Source of the DNA: a virus
Length of the DNA stretch: 29,297 nucleotides
Virus record (IMG/VR): IMGVR_UViG_3300036828_000582
Span: 1 to 29,297 of that record
Reading direction: 5' to 3' (one strand)
Part shown: positions 21,252-27,616 of the stretch, in pieces
How positions within the stretch are numbered: position 1 is the stretch's first letter
Layout of the letters: every line of letters starts with the position of its first letter
Made by a program: the position numbers and the translations under genes
Notes under the pieces: generated by a model
Databases searched by the model: none
The model's input: only the letters and a program-made list of their open reading frames with translations
What the model was told of the DNA's origin: nothing

Positions 21252-21544
21252 ATTGTCCAAAATGTGGTGGTAAGGAGTGCCAGCGCGATAGTGTGGATGT
21301 TGGCGTTGGCATCATCCACGGTCCATATGGCTGTCCGAGCTGTGGCTGGTCGGAAGATAGTGAATATGATCTATCAGAAGGCAAGGACCCAGTAGACGAA
21401 AAAGGCGGAGCTGTTGATCAATACGGCGGCTACCACCCTCCAGGATCATCAATGGCACTCGCCTATCGCTTGGCGCGTCGCGCAAAGTGTCCGATCTGCG
21501 ATGGGGTTAGCGAGCATAAATGGAATTGTACGCTCAACAAATAG
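21248..21544 (+). CDS. Small phage zinc-ribbon protein
   Basis: 98 residues from ATG 21248, overlapping the GT2 stop (ATGA). CPKCGG (3-8) and CPSCGWSEDSEYD (31-43) form a zinc ribbon around VDVGVGIIHGPYG; DQYGGYHPPG follows and a further CPIC pair lies near the C-terminus. This arrangement is a recurrent small phage protein as I recall it, with no assigned function. Its stop is followed directly by GGAGG, the ribosome site of dnaE. Confidence 0.75.
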   Translation: MNCPKCGGKECQRDSVDVGVGIIHGPYGCPSCGWSEDSEYDLSEGKDPVDEKGGAVDQYGGYHPPGSSMALAYRLARRAKCPICDGVSEHKWNCTLNK

Positions 21545-21553
21545 GAGGCGGCT

Positions 21554-23845
21554 ATACGCATTCGAACCGGATATAGCTTCCGCACCGCCATAGGTAGCAT
21601 CCCCAACGTGATCGCGCGGCTGCAGGCGATTGGCTGGAGCCATGCGCCCATCTCTGACCGGCTATCAACCTTTGGCTTTACCCGGTGGACCAAGGCGGCC
21701 AAGAAGGCGGGGCTACACCCTATCTATGGGGTGGAGCTGCCTGTAGGCGAGGGTGATCACTGGACCTTTTTCGCCCTCCGGGAATTAAGGCCTTTGCACG
21801 ACCTGATCTATGCAGCTACAGACCCAGAGAACCGCCATCCGGGGCTTACCTATGAGCAGGCGATAGACGGTCCTGGGGTAGTCAAGATAACTGGCCACCG
21901 GGCCAACCTAGCAAGTATCCCGCCGCGACCGGACCTATACATCCCGCTAACGCCCTCCCTGCCCATAGGCCTAGCGCGGAAGGCGCTGGCCGGTGGCTAC
22001 CAGTTCATCGCTAGCTCCGACAACGCCTATACCCGCGAAGAGGATAAGGAGCTATACCGCGTCGCCCTAGGCAAGCGGGCGGATACCCAGACCTATCCTC
22101 AGCATATCCTATCGGATGGCGAGTGGGCGGCCTCAGTAGCCCACCTCGCAGACCTTGATACCATAGCCGCAGCACTCGACAACCGCAACGCAGTTATGGA
22201 GAGTTGCCACGCGCAGATGAAGAGCGCTACGCTGCTCAAGCCGCAGACCAACAAGACGCTCCGGCAGCTTTGTGAAGAGGGCGCGATACGCACCGGCACT
22301 AATCTCAACGACCCAGTTTACCGGGCGCGGCTGGAGCGCGAGCTGGAGCTAATTGAGACAAAAAAATTCGCAGATTATTTTTTTATTCTTGCTGACCTGA
22401 TGGCGTTCGCGAAGGAGGTTATGATCTGTGGACCGGCGCGTGGGTCCTCCTGCGGTTCGCTCGTTTGCTATTTGCTCAACATAACGACAGTTGACCCTAT
22501 TCCCTTCGGGCTGCTGTTCGAGCGCTTCATTGATATCAATCGCAGTGACCTTCCGGACATCGATATTGATCTCAGCGATGAGCGGCGGCATCTGATGTTC
22601 CAATATGCGGAACAAAAGTATGGTCGTGACCGGGTGGCGCGGCTCGGCACTGTCCTGCTATTTCGGCCACGCTCCATCCTCAACCAAACCGGTGCCGCGT
22701 TGCGCATCCCGAAATGGGAGATTGAAAAAGTAGTTGATACACTCTTGGAGCGCAGCGGTGGCGACGCTCGCGCGCTACAGACCTTGGAGGATAGCTTCAC
22801 CGACACCGAGACCGGTCGCAACTTTATTGAGGCTCATCCGGCCGCGCGGATTATGGTACCAATGGAAGGCCATCCAGTAGTGGCGGGTCAGCACGCCGCA
22901 GGTATCATCATCACCAACGAGCCAATAGCGGAATATGTCGCTATGGACGGGCGCACAGGCGCAGTTATGTGCGATAAGAAGGACAGCGAGGATCTTGGCC
23001 TACTCAAGATCGATGCGCTTGGGCTAACGCAGCTCTCCATCTTTGAGCGGTGCTTGGAGCTAATGGGCGAGCAATCCAAGTCAGGCTGGCTAGAGAAATT
23101 GCCGCTGGACGATAAAGCCGCATTTGATGTTCTTAACCATGGGCACTTTGCTGGCATATTCCAGTTCAATGGACAGGTATTGCAGAGCGTCACAAAGCAG
23201 GTCGCCGCTAGCGCCTATCCAGTCTCCCACCTTAACGACATCGTCCAGATAACTGCCCTTTCGCGTCCAGGTCCAGCCGCCAGCGGCGGTACACTCGCCT
23301 GGATTAGACGGCGCACAGGATTAGATCCAGTAACCACCATCCATCCGCTCTTGACGGAGCTGACAAAGGACACTTATGGCGTGGTGATCTTCCAAGAGAC
23401 CTGTATGCGGGTGGTGCGTGAGATTGGTAACCTATCCTGGGAGGACACCAGCTCCATCAGGAAGGCTATGTCCGGGCGGCTGGGCGACGAATATTTTTCT
23501 CAGTTCTGGGGCAAGTTTCTGTCCGGAGCGCTCGCCAACGGCATTGAAGAGAAGACGGCCAAGGCGATATGGGATCAAATATGCACACTGGGTTCATGGG
23601 CTTTTAATATGGCACACGCCGTGGCCTACGGCATAATCAGCTATTATTGCGCTTATCTCAAAGCCCATTATCCAATCGAGTTTGCCGCCGCTACGCTGGA
23701 TGCTGAGAACCTTCCAGACCGGCAAATTGCGCTGCTGCGCGAGCTGAAGGAGGAAGGCATAGACTATAAGTCATTCGATCCCGATCACTCCACAGATAGG
23801 TGGCAGCCGCTCAAGCGCGAGAATGGTAGCACCATATTGATATGA
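21554..23845 (+). CDS. dnaE: DNA polymerase III alpha (DnaE), N-terminal part up to in-frame TGA
   Basis: Replicative C-family polymerase, about 763 residues up to the TGA. The first canonical start is GTG 21608, but homology begins earlier (IRIRTGYSFRTAIGS), and GGAGG at 21544-21548 sits five bases before ATA 21554 and eleven before ATT 21560, so a rare start is likely. The PHP part keeps its frame but lost metal ligands (HTEYS to RTGYS; DHGN to DRLS). GPARGSSCGSLVCYLL, LFERFIDINRSDLPDIDIDLSDERR (palm Asp pair) and EDLGLLKIDALGL (third Asp) show an intact active site. FNMAHAVAYGIISYYCAYLKAHYP marks the fingers end. The frame stops at TGA 23843-23845 and continues in the same frame. Confidence 0.88.
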   Translation: MRIRTGYSFRTAIGSIPNVIARLQAIGWSHAPISDRLSTFGFTRWTKAAKKAGLHPIYGVELPVGEGDHWTFFALRELRPLHDLIYAATDPENRHPGLTYEQAIDGPGVVKITGHRANLASIPPRPDLYIPLTPSLPIGLARKALAGGYQFIASSDNAYTREEDKELYRVALGKRADTQTYPQHILSDGEWAASVAHLADLDTIAAALDNRNAVMESCHAQMKSATLLKPQTNKTLRQLCEEGAIRTGTNLNDPVYRARLERELELIETKKFADYFFILADLMAFAKEVMICGPARGSSCGSLVCYLLNITTVDPIPFGLLFERFIDINRSDLPDIDIDLSDERRHLMFQYAEQKYGRDRVARLGTVLLFRPRSILNQTGAALRIPKWEIEKVVDTLLERSGGDARALQTLEDSFTDTETGRNFIEAHPAARIMVPMEGHPVVAGQHAAGIIITNEPIAEYVAMDGRTGAVMCDKKDSEDLGLLKIDALGLTQLSIFERCLELMGEQSKSGWLEKLPLDDKAAFDVLNHGHFAGIFQFNGQVLQSVTKQVAASAYPVSHLNDIVQITALSRPGPAASGGTLAWIRRRTGLDPVTTIHPLLTELTKDTYGVVIFQETCMRVVREIGNLSWEDTSSIRKAMSGRLGDEYFSQFWGKFLSGALANGIEEKTAKAIWDQICTLGSWAFNMAHAVAYGIISYYCAYLKAHYPIEFAAATLDAENLPDRQIALLRELKEEGIDYKSFDPDHSTDRWQPLKRENGSTILI

Positions 23846-24460
23846 CCGTTGACCTCTATCAAGGGCATAGGCCCAGCCTTTGTCCAAGAGATCATGAAAA
23901 CACGCGCCAACGGCTGCGAGCTAAGGCCTGTGCTCCGGAAGAAGCTGGAGGAGGGCAAGACTGAGATTGATTCAATCTATCCAATCCGCGACGCAATCAA
24001 CCGGCTGCATCCTTCGCTCCCAGAAATAAATATCGTATCAACGCCAGTGCCTTGTTGCGACGTGCAAAGCGGCATTGACAAGGAGATATTGGTTCTGGGG
24101 CTGGCGGAGCGGCTTGATCAATTTGATATGAATGAGCCTATTCGCATTATGCGCCGCGGCGGGCGGATCTGCGGTCCGCCTACCGCCGCACTCAATATCT
24201 TCTTGCGCGACGATAGCGACCGGCTATTGTGCCGGATCGATCGCTACCGCTTCCCGGACATAGGCCAGAAGATCATGGAGCACGGCCGTCCGGGTAAAGC
24301 GCTGTACGCGCTCAAGGGCTATGTGCTCGCCAACTTTAGAATGCTGATGGTACAGCGGGTCAAATTCCTGGGTGACATAGATCACCCAATCGCGCTGGAG
24401 CGCGGCGGAACAACTATTAAGCTGCACGCAGGCGAGCAGGTTAATGTACTACCGCCTTGA
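23846..24460 (+). CDS. dnaE: DnaE C-terminal part after the in-frame TGA
   Basis: Same reading frame as the upstream DnaE part; reads Pro-Leu-Thr-Ser-Ile-Lys-Gly-Ile-Gly-Pro directly after the TGA. SIKGIGPAFVQEIMKTR is the helix-hairpin-helix that follows 'GL..IkGvG' in DnaE. The remaining 180 residues cover the OB-fold region (LVLGLAERLDQFD; RYRFPDIGQKI). TTG 23849 could start it, but no ribosome site precedes it. It may be joined by UGA readthrough (UGA followed by C is a leaky context), made separately as a split subunit, or lost through a nonsense mutation or sequencing error. Combined length from 21554 is about 969 codons, near the expected size without extra C-terminal domains. Confidence 0.75.
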   Translation, partial: PLTSIKGIGPAFVQEIMKTRANGCELRPVLRKKLEEGKTEIDSIYPIRDAINRLHPSLPEINIVSTPVPCCDVQSGIDKEILVLGLAERLDQFDMNEPIRIMRRGGRICGPPTAALNIFLRDDSDRLLCRIDRYRFPDIGQKIMEHGRPGKALYALKGYVLANFRMLMVQRVKFLGDIDHPIALERGGTTIKLHAGEQVNVLPP

Positions 24461-24476
24461 GGAAAGAGTTATTGAA

Positions 24477-24665
24477 ATGAAATTGGAGAATGAAACCTAT
24501 CTGGGTGATGGTCTATATGCTTCCTTTGATGGTTTTATGATTGCGCTAAGGGCACCACGTGATGACGGCGACCATTGGGTCGGTATTGAACCTTTGGTGC
24601 TCTCGGAGCTATTAGATTTTGCCAAAAAAGTTGGCATGCTGACCTTCACATCCAAGATAAAATGA
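24477..24665 (+). CDS. Small conserved hypothetical protein
   Basis: 62 residues from ATG 24477, with GAGGAAAGAG upstream. ETYLGDGLYASFDGFMIALRAPR, followed by DHWVGIEPLVLSELLDFAKK, matches a short protein that I recall as widespread in phages and bacteria ('yLGDGvya.fdg..i.L...r......i.Lep.v...L..f'). The function is unknown. It overlaps the next start by four bases (ATGA). Confidence 0.7.
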   Translation: MKLENETYLGDGLYASFDGFMIALRAPRDDGDHWVGIEPLVLSELLDFAKKVGMLTFTSKIK

Positions 24666-24844
24666 CAAAGCAATTTGTGTTAGTGTTGATAGTTTGCGGA
24701 GCGTTTGATTGCCATCCCGAACCGTCTGCGCTCCGGTATCCGACTATGATCGCGTGTCTCGAAGCAGGCTTTACACTAATGGAGCAACAGCCTGAGCTAG
24801 CCAAAGGCTGGCATTGCACGAGAGGATTTGAGAACGCACGTTAA
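24662..24844 (+). CDS. Small protein with hydrophobic N-terminus
   Basis: 60 residues. Lys plus a short hydrophobic run (QFVLVLIVCGAF) resembles a weak signal or membrane-anchor sequence. Three Cys residues (CGAFDCH, and CLEAG) and a final HCTRGF suggest an exported disulfide-containing peptide. The pattern 'yps..aCl.a......' is common in short periplasmic phage proteins. The start overlaps the preceding stop. Downstream is a duplicated copy of the next gene's start and a minus-strand repeat unit. Confidence 0.5.
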   Translation: MTKQFVLVLIVCGAFDCHPEPSALRYPTMIACLEAGFTLMEQQPELAKGWHCTRGFENAR

Positions 24845-24862
24845 GATGGATGGTGGATTAAG

Positions 24863-24889
24863 CTCTCGCTGTTGTCCCGGCGAGCCGGG
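24863..24889 (-). repeat. Stand-alone hairpin repeat on the minus strand
   Basis: Exact consensus on the minus strand: CCCGGCTCGCCGGG then ACAACAGCGAGAG. A promoter (24896-24924) would start its transcript within two bases of the repeat. The 17 bases that follow (minus strand CTTAATCCACCATCCAT) match antisense to the first codons of the nuclease gene at 24964 (CTTAAACCACCGTCCAT) in 15 positions. It is the cleanest single repeat-guide unit of the window. Confidence 0.95.
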
Positions 24890-24895
24890 TTAAAG

Positions 24896-24924
24896 AATAT
24901 ACTCCCTAGAAAAAGGAAAAGCTA
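24896..24924 (-). promoter_or_regulatory. Leftward promoter for the single repeat unit
   Basis: Minus strand: TAGCTT, 17-base spacer (TTCCTTTTTCTAGGGAG), TATATT, then CTTTAA and the repeat. Boxes, spacing and the pyrimidine-rich spacer match the family at 9203, 25384, 26301, 26693 and 28564. It lies between converging repeats: a full copy on the minus strand and a remnant at 24942 on the plus strand. Confidence 0.7.
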
Positions 24925-24941
24925 GTCGGATTTTGAAATTA

Positions 24942-24960
24942 CCAGGCTCGCCGGGCACAA
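24942..24960 (+). repeat. Truncated hairpin repeat before the nuclease gene
   Basis: CCAGGCTCGCCGGG followed by CACAA; the GCGAGAG end is missing and the stem has one mismatch (A opposite G). It lies in the short leader of the gene at 24964 and would put a hairpin next to its start codon. Confidence 0.6.
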
Positions 24961-24963
24961 AAT

Positions 24964-25386
24964 ATGGACGGTGGTTTAAGGCAACTCTTCAAGAAGCACC
25001 TGCCAGAGGTTCACTGGCAAGCGATAGAGACCTTTATTACAGGCTCTGGAGTGCCGGATATCAACGGCTGTCTCGATGGTATTGAATTTTGGATTGAGAA
25101 TAAGTTTGCGAAGGGCAAGAAGCGCGCTCGCGTAACCTTTAGCCCAGCCCAAGTCGGGTGGATCGAGCAAAGGGTACGGCATGGCGGCAGGGTATTCATC
25201 GCGGTTCGCCACACCACAGCGCAAGCGGATATGCTGTATCTTCTACGCGGCGCAGTTGTGCGCGAGCTGACAGTTGGCGAAGAGACCACAGGGGCTCTAG
25301 CGATTGGGGCCTGGGACGGCGGACCGGCGCGCTGGGATTGGGACACTGTTAAATGGCTGTTATGCAAGCAAAGTAAAAAAGACTAG
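24964..25386 (+). CDS. VRR-NUC-type PD-(D/E)XK nuclease
   Basis: 140 residues. GSGVPDINGCLDGIEFWIENK (27-47) gives the PD (31-32) and ExK (E45, K47) active site, and VTFSPAQVGWIEQRVRHGGRVFIAVR (58-83) is the Q-x-x-W plus GG-R-V-F core of the VRR-NUC/Holliday-resolvase-like family. In phages these act on branched or flapped DNA in replication or recombination. The first codons (ATGGACGGTGGTTTAAG) are duplicated at 24846-24862, next to the minus-strand repeat. The leader holds a truncated repeat instead of a good ribosome site. Its stop codon overlaps the next promoter. Confidence 0.8.
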   Translation: MDGGLRQLFKKHLPEVHWQAIETFITGSGVPDINGCLDGIEFWIENKFAKGKKRARVTFSPAQVGWIEQRVRHGGRVFIAVRHTTAQADMLYLLRGAVVRELTVGEETTGALAIGAWDGGPARWDWDTVKWLLCKQSKKD

Positions 25387-25412
25387 CGTTTTCCTTTTTC
25401 ATAGGGTATATA
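25384..25412 (+). promoter_or_regulatory. Rightward promoter ahead of the 25419 gene
   Basis: TAGCGT, 17-base spacer (TTTCCTTTTTCATAGGG), TATATA. Preceded by AAAAAAGAC. The expected start of transcription coincides with the ATG at 25419, so the message would be leaderless or nearly so. Confidence 0.65.
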
Positions 25413-25418
25413 ACATAA

Positions 25419-26294
25419 ATGCTCTGCGACCAAATAGTCCGCGACAAGTTTTTGCCAATACAATATGTTGGTTTCAACCGCCTACAAGGTAAGATTGACG
25501 CAGCGCAAAAATTCATTCTCAGTCCAGATTTCACTGCGGCCGCAGATGGCTTGGTGGACAACATCCAGGAGCTAACCCGCATTGCTCCATTTTGCCGGTT
25601 GCCATTCCCGCTGACCTGGATAGAGTTTGCGCAAAACGATAGACCGAAATTTTGTAACGCAGAGATGAAATTTCCGGAGTTTCAATTTAAGCCGTCTCGT
25701 ATCGGCTTTCTAATGGAAGCGGAAGACAATACGATGGCGTGCTGGCATACATGGCTGCTCTGGAATATCAAGCATGGAGGCTTAGAAGATAACAACGTCA
25801 GCTTGCTTACTGTTGGCTATAACACCGCCAATGATAGCAAAAAGCTAGAGGATGTAATCACTACTCTTGGCATGGTTGATTTTGCTGACAGCGTAATTAG
25901 ACAATTCCCGGACAAGGATATCTGGGAGACTATGGCAAACCTGATGCGCTCCGATTGGGCCGGTGAGATCCGCTATCTGATTTCTGTACTTGGCTTGCTC
26001 AACGCGCGCAACGTAGCGATGCGCGAGCCAGTAGATAAAACCGCGCACAATGCGAAACGGTTCAAGGCTCGCCAGCTCCCGCTATTCTCGCACACAATAT
26101 TGAAGCTACGGCCGGCTCATAAGCCTACAATGGTCCGCGGCGCGAGCGGCGACCTTCGCGCAGAGGTTCGCTCGCACTTTGTTAGTGGACATTTCAAGGC
26201 GCGCCGAACCGGCCTGTTCTTTTGGGGTCCGCATATGCGCGGTAGGGCGCAAGCGGGCTTTGTCGAGAAGGATTATCTTGTAGAGGCTAAATAA
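25419..26294 (+). CDS. Conserved phage protein, possibly leaderless
   Basis: 291 residues. The C-terminal part, with ILKLRP (228-233) and then EVRSHFVSGHFKARRTGLFFWGPHMRG, is a conserved block that I recall from many phage and prophage proteins (H..V.GHfK.R..GlffW.Ph.RG); its function has not been assigned. The N-terminal 200 residues are helical with Trp-rich MACWHTWLLWNIKHGG. No ribosome site precedes ATG 25419, which lies seven bases after the promoter's TATATA. The stop is followed by the next promoter of the same family, so the gene is a single transcription unit. Confidence 0.65.
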   Translation: MLCDQIVRDKFLPIQYVGFNRLQGKIDAAQKFILSPDFTAAADGLVDNIQELTRIAPFCRLPFPLTWIEFAQNDRPKFCNAEMKFPEFQFKPSRIGFLMEAEDNTMACWHTWLLWNIKHGGLEDNNVSLLTVGYNTANDSKKLEDVITTLGMVDFADSVIRQFPDKDIWETMANLMRSDWAGEIRYLISVLGLLNARNVAMREPVDKTAHNAKRFKARQLPLFSHTILKLRPAHKPTMVRGASGDLRAEVRSHFVSGHFKARRTGLFFWGPHMRGRAQAGFVEKDYLVEAK

Positions 26295-26300
26295 AAATAC

Positions 26301-26329
26301 TTTACTTTTTCTTTTTTAACATTTATCTT
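26301..26329 (+). promoter_or_regulatory. Rightward promoter ahead of the 26373 gene
   Basis: TTTACT, 17 bases (TTTTCTTTTTTAACATT), TATCTT, after an A-rich CTAAATAAAAATAC. It fits the family, with a weaker -10. Transcription would begin near 26336, giving a leader that holds AAGGAAAAGGGA. Confidence 0.6.
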
Positions 26330-26372
26330 TCAAGAAGGAAAAGGGACGTGGTATCCTTGTGAAAATTCAGGA

Positions 26373-26660
26373 ATGGATAAGATGAGCATCGAGCACGACT
26401 TCACCGGCTCTCAGGAGGATTGGGAAGACCGGGTATTCATAGCCGCCTCTAGAGCCGGTCACTTCAATGTCGTTGCGGCGCGCGATAAGACGACGCAGGC
26501 TTACGCTTGCTTTTCCGATGCGGCGGTGGCCGCTTGGGATAATCTGAATCTTCTTGTGTACGCCGTCGCGCCTTCCGGCCGCTTTGTGTGTTGTATCCGG
26601 AAGCGCTGGAAACACTACCTAGATTTGCAAAAGGCTATTGAGAAGACCGTAAATGGTTGA
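26373..26660 (+). CDS. Hypothetical protein
   Basis: 95 residues from ATG 26373; ATG 26382, with AGGA nine bases upstream, may be the true start (92 residues). Mixed alpha/beta, with EDWEDRVFIAASRAGHFN and a basic end KRWKHYLDLQKAIEKTV. The family is not recognised. It is flanked by two copies of the pyrimidine-spacer promoter, so it is probably expressed alone. Confidence 0.55.
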   Translation: MDKMSIEHDFTGSQEDWEDRVFIAASRAGHFNVVAARDKTTQAYACFSDAAVAAWDNLNLLVYAVAPSGRFVCCIRKRWKHYLDLQKAIEKTVNG

Positions 26661-26692
26661 TTTTACTGCCGAATAAAAAAATAAAAAAAGGC

Positions 26693-26721
26693 TTTACTTT
26701 TCCTTTTTCTAGGCCTATATT
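26693..26721 (+). promoter_or_regulatory. Rightward promoter ahead of the 26823 gene
   Basis: TTTACT, 17 bases (TTTCCTTTTTCTAGGCC), TATATT. The preceding stretch (TTTTACTGCCGAATAAAA and further A) is shared with the 28564 promoter, so the two form a dispersed repeat of about 65 bp. Confidence 0.7.
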
Positions 26722-26740
26722 GAGATTGTTGAGAAGGAGC

Positions 26741-26772
26741 ACCGGTCCCGCCCTCGACCGGAATAGCGAGAC
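26741..26772 (+). repeat. Diverged hairpin repeat in a gene leader
   Basis: ACCGGTC, eight loop bases, GACCGG then AATAGCGAGAC. The stem sequence is different but perfect (6 bp), and the tail keeps AATAGCGAGA in the same place as the family. It begins about 13 bases after the expected transcription start of the promoter at 26693, in the leader of the gene at 26823. Confidence 0.55.
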
Positions 26773-26822
26773 TAGGGGCAATTTAGACCGAACCCCTTAA
26801 CCCAGTAAAAGGACCCGAAAAA

Positions 26823-27026
26823 ATGACTAACGCCACCCTTTCCCAGTTCCGCGCTCTCGCCGAAGCGATGAATTCCGAGCCGACTAACTGGCTCTGGATT
26901 GGCCCGCATATGAGCCAGCGGATGTTCGGCATCACCGAAGCGCGCGCCAAAGCCTACGCCGCCCGTCACGGTGGCACCGCCGAAGAGATGCCGCGCTACA
27001 CCGAGCCATCCAAGTATGGCCTTTGA
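26823..27026 (+). CDS. Small hypothetical protein
   Basis: 67 residues. AAAAGGA ends about 12 bases before ATG 26823. Contains LSQFRALAEAMNSEPTNWLW and a helix FGITEARAKAYAARHGG, a possible helix-turn-helix-like pair, though too short to claim. It is the first gene of a run of small, regularly spaced genes, each with its own ribosome site. Confidence 0.6.
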   Translation: MTNATLSQFRALAEAMNSEPTNWLWIGPHMSQRMFGITEARAKAYAARHGGTAEEMPRYTEPSKYGL

Positions 27027-27064
27027 GCGGCAATCTCGCCCTTTTAATCATAGGAGTGACTGAA

Positions 27065-27352
27065 ATGTCAAGATCAAATAAGTTCCAGCGCCAAGGCGGT
27101 GGCGTTTACAAGTGCTGCTGCTGCGACCGGATGACCCGTAAGACTGGGCAGCAGGGCGATAGCCCCACCTGCCCGGAGTGTTGGGAGTTGGCCGGCATCG
27201 AGAATGCCTTCAGTGACGGTCCTGAGGAGGCGCGCGCTAGCTATGATCGCGAGATCAAGCGGCTTGTGGCCAAGGCGCGCAAACAAGGTTCGAATGCCGA
27301 CACGATGCGCAAGTCGTTCCCCTTCCTTACCGATGCCGACATGGTAGGCTGA
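27065..27352 (+). CDS. Small zinc-ribbon phage protein
   Basis: 95 residues from ATG 27065, with AGGAG eleven bases upstream. CCCC at 17-20 and CPEC at 36-39 form a zinc ribbon around RMTRKTGQQGDSPT, followed by ELAGIENAFSDG (42-53). This 'C.CC.R.TR.t......lCp.C...ag.eN...Dg' protein is, as I recall, widespread in phages and of unknown function. The C-terminal region is basic and helical. Its 3' end (GCCGACATGGTAGGCTGA) is duplicated at 27587-27604. Confidence 0.7.
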   Translation: MSRSNKFQRQGGGVYKCCCCDRMTRKTGQQGDSPTCPECWELAGIENAFSDGPEEARASYDREIKRLVAKARKQGSNADTMRKSFPFLTDADMVG

Positions 27353-27373
27353 CGATAGTCCAGATAAGGAGAA

Positions 27374-27568
27374 ATGAAAATGTCAAAAATGCAGCTGTAC
27401 GCAGAGAACATCGGTACACAGATATTTTTACGCGCCTCTCCCGGCGTTTTAGTGTTGCCGATTGCGCTGTCAGTCGATGAAGCGCGCCAGCTAAGTCAGC
27501 AGCTCTTAACCGCGGTAGCTGCCAATCTTGCGGCGACCGGGTTCGCGAGCCGGAAGGCCACCACCTAA
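27374..27568 (+). CDS. Small hypothetical protein with a duplicated tail
   Basis: 64 residues from ATG 27374, behind AAGGAGAA. LYAENIGTQIFLRASPGVLVLPIALSVDEARQL is beta-alpha. The last 12 residues (AATGFASRKATT) are encoded by a segment (27531 onward) that also occurs in the gene at 28331 in another frame, so the C-terminus appears to be borrowed. No family is recognised. Confidence 0.55.
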   Translation: MKMSKMQLYAENIGTQIFLRASPGVLVLPIALSVDEARQLSQQLLTAVAANLAATGFASRKATT

Positions 27569-27586
27569 GGTACCGTCATAGCCCAG
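27531..27586 (+). repeat. Duplicated ~56-bp segment, copy 1
   Basis: Starts TGCGGCGACCGGGTTCGCGA and ends TACCGTCATAGCCCA. Copy 2 is at 28362-28416 with a single-base difference (CCTAAGGTACC here, CCTAGGTACC there). Copy 2 is in frame inside the 28331 gene; copy 1 closes the 27374 gene in another frame. Confidence 0.85.
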
Positions 27587-27616
27587 CCGACATGGTAGGC
27601 TGAATAGTCCAGGAGA

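Noticed and set aside
21554-24460. Alternative genetic code with TGA as Gly or Trp
   Set aside because: ThyX, MazG, DnaQ and many other genes here end at TGA with tight spacing to the next gene; only DnaE is crossed by one.
195-24957. REP/RAYT-type bacterial palindromic repeats
   Set aside because: No Y1 REP-associated transposase is visible, and the tail GCGAGAG, TnpB neighbour and promoter coupling are not REP features. It cannot be fully excluded as the origin of the family.
27290-27310. GGTTCGAAT as a tRNA T-loop
   Set aside because: It lies inside the coding sequence of the zinc-ribbon gene, with no surrounding cloverleaf.
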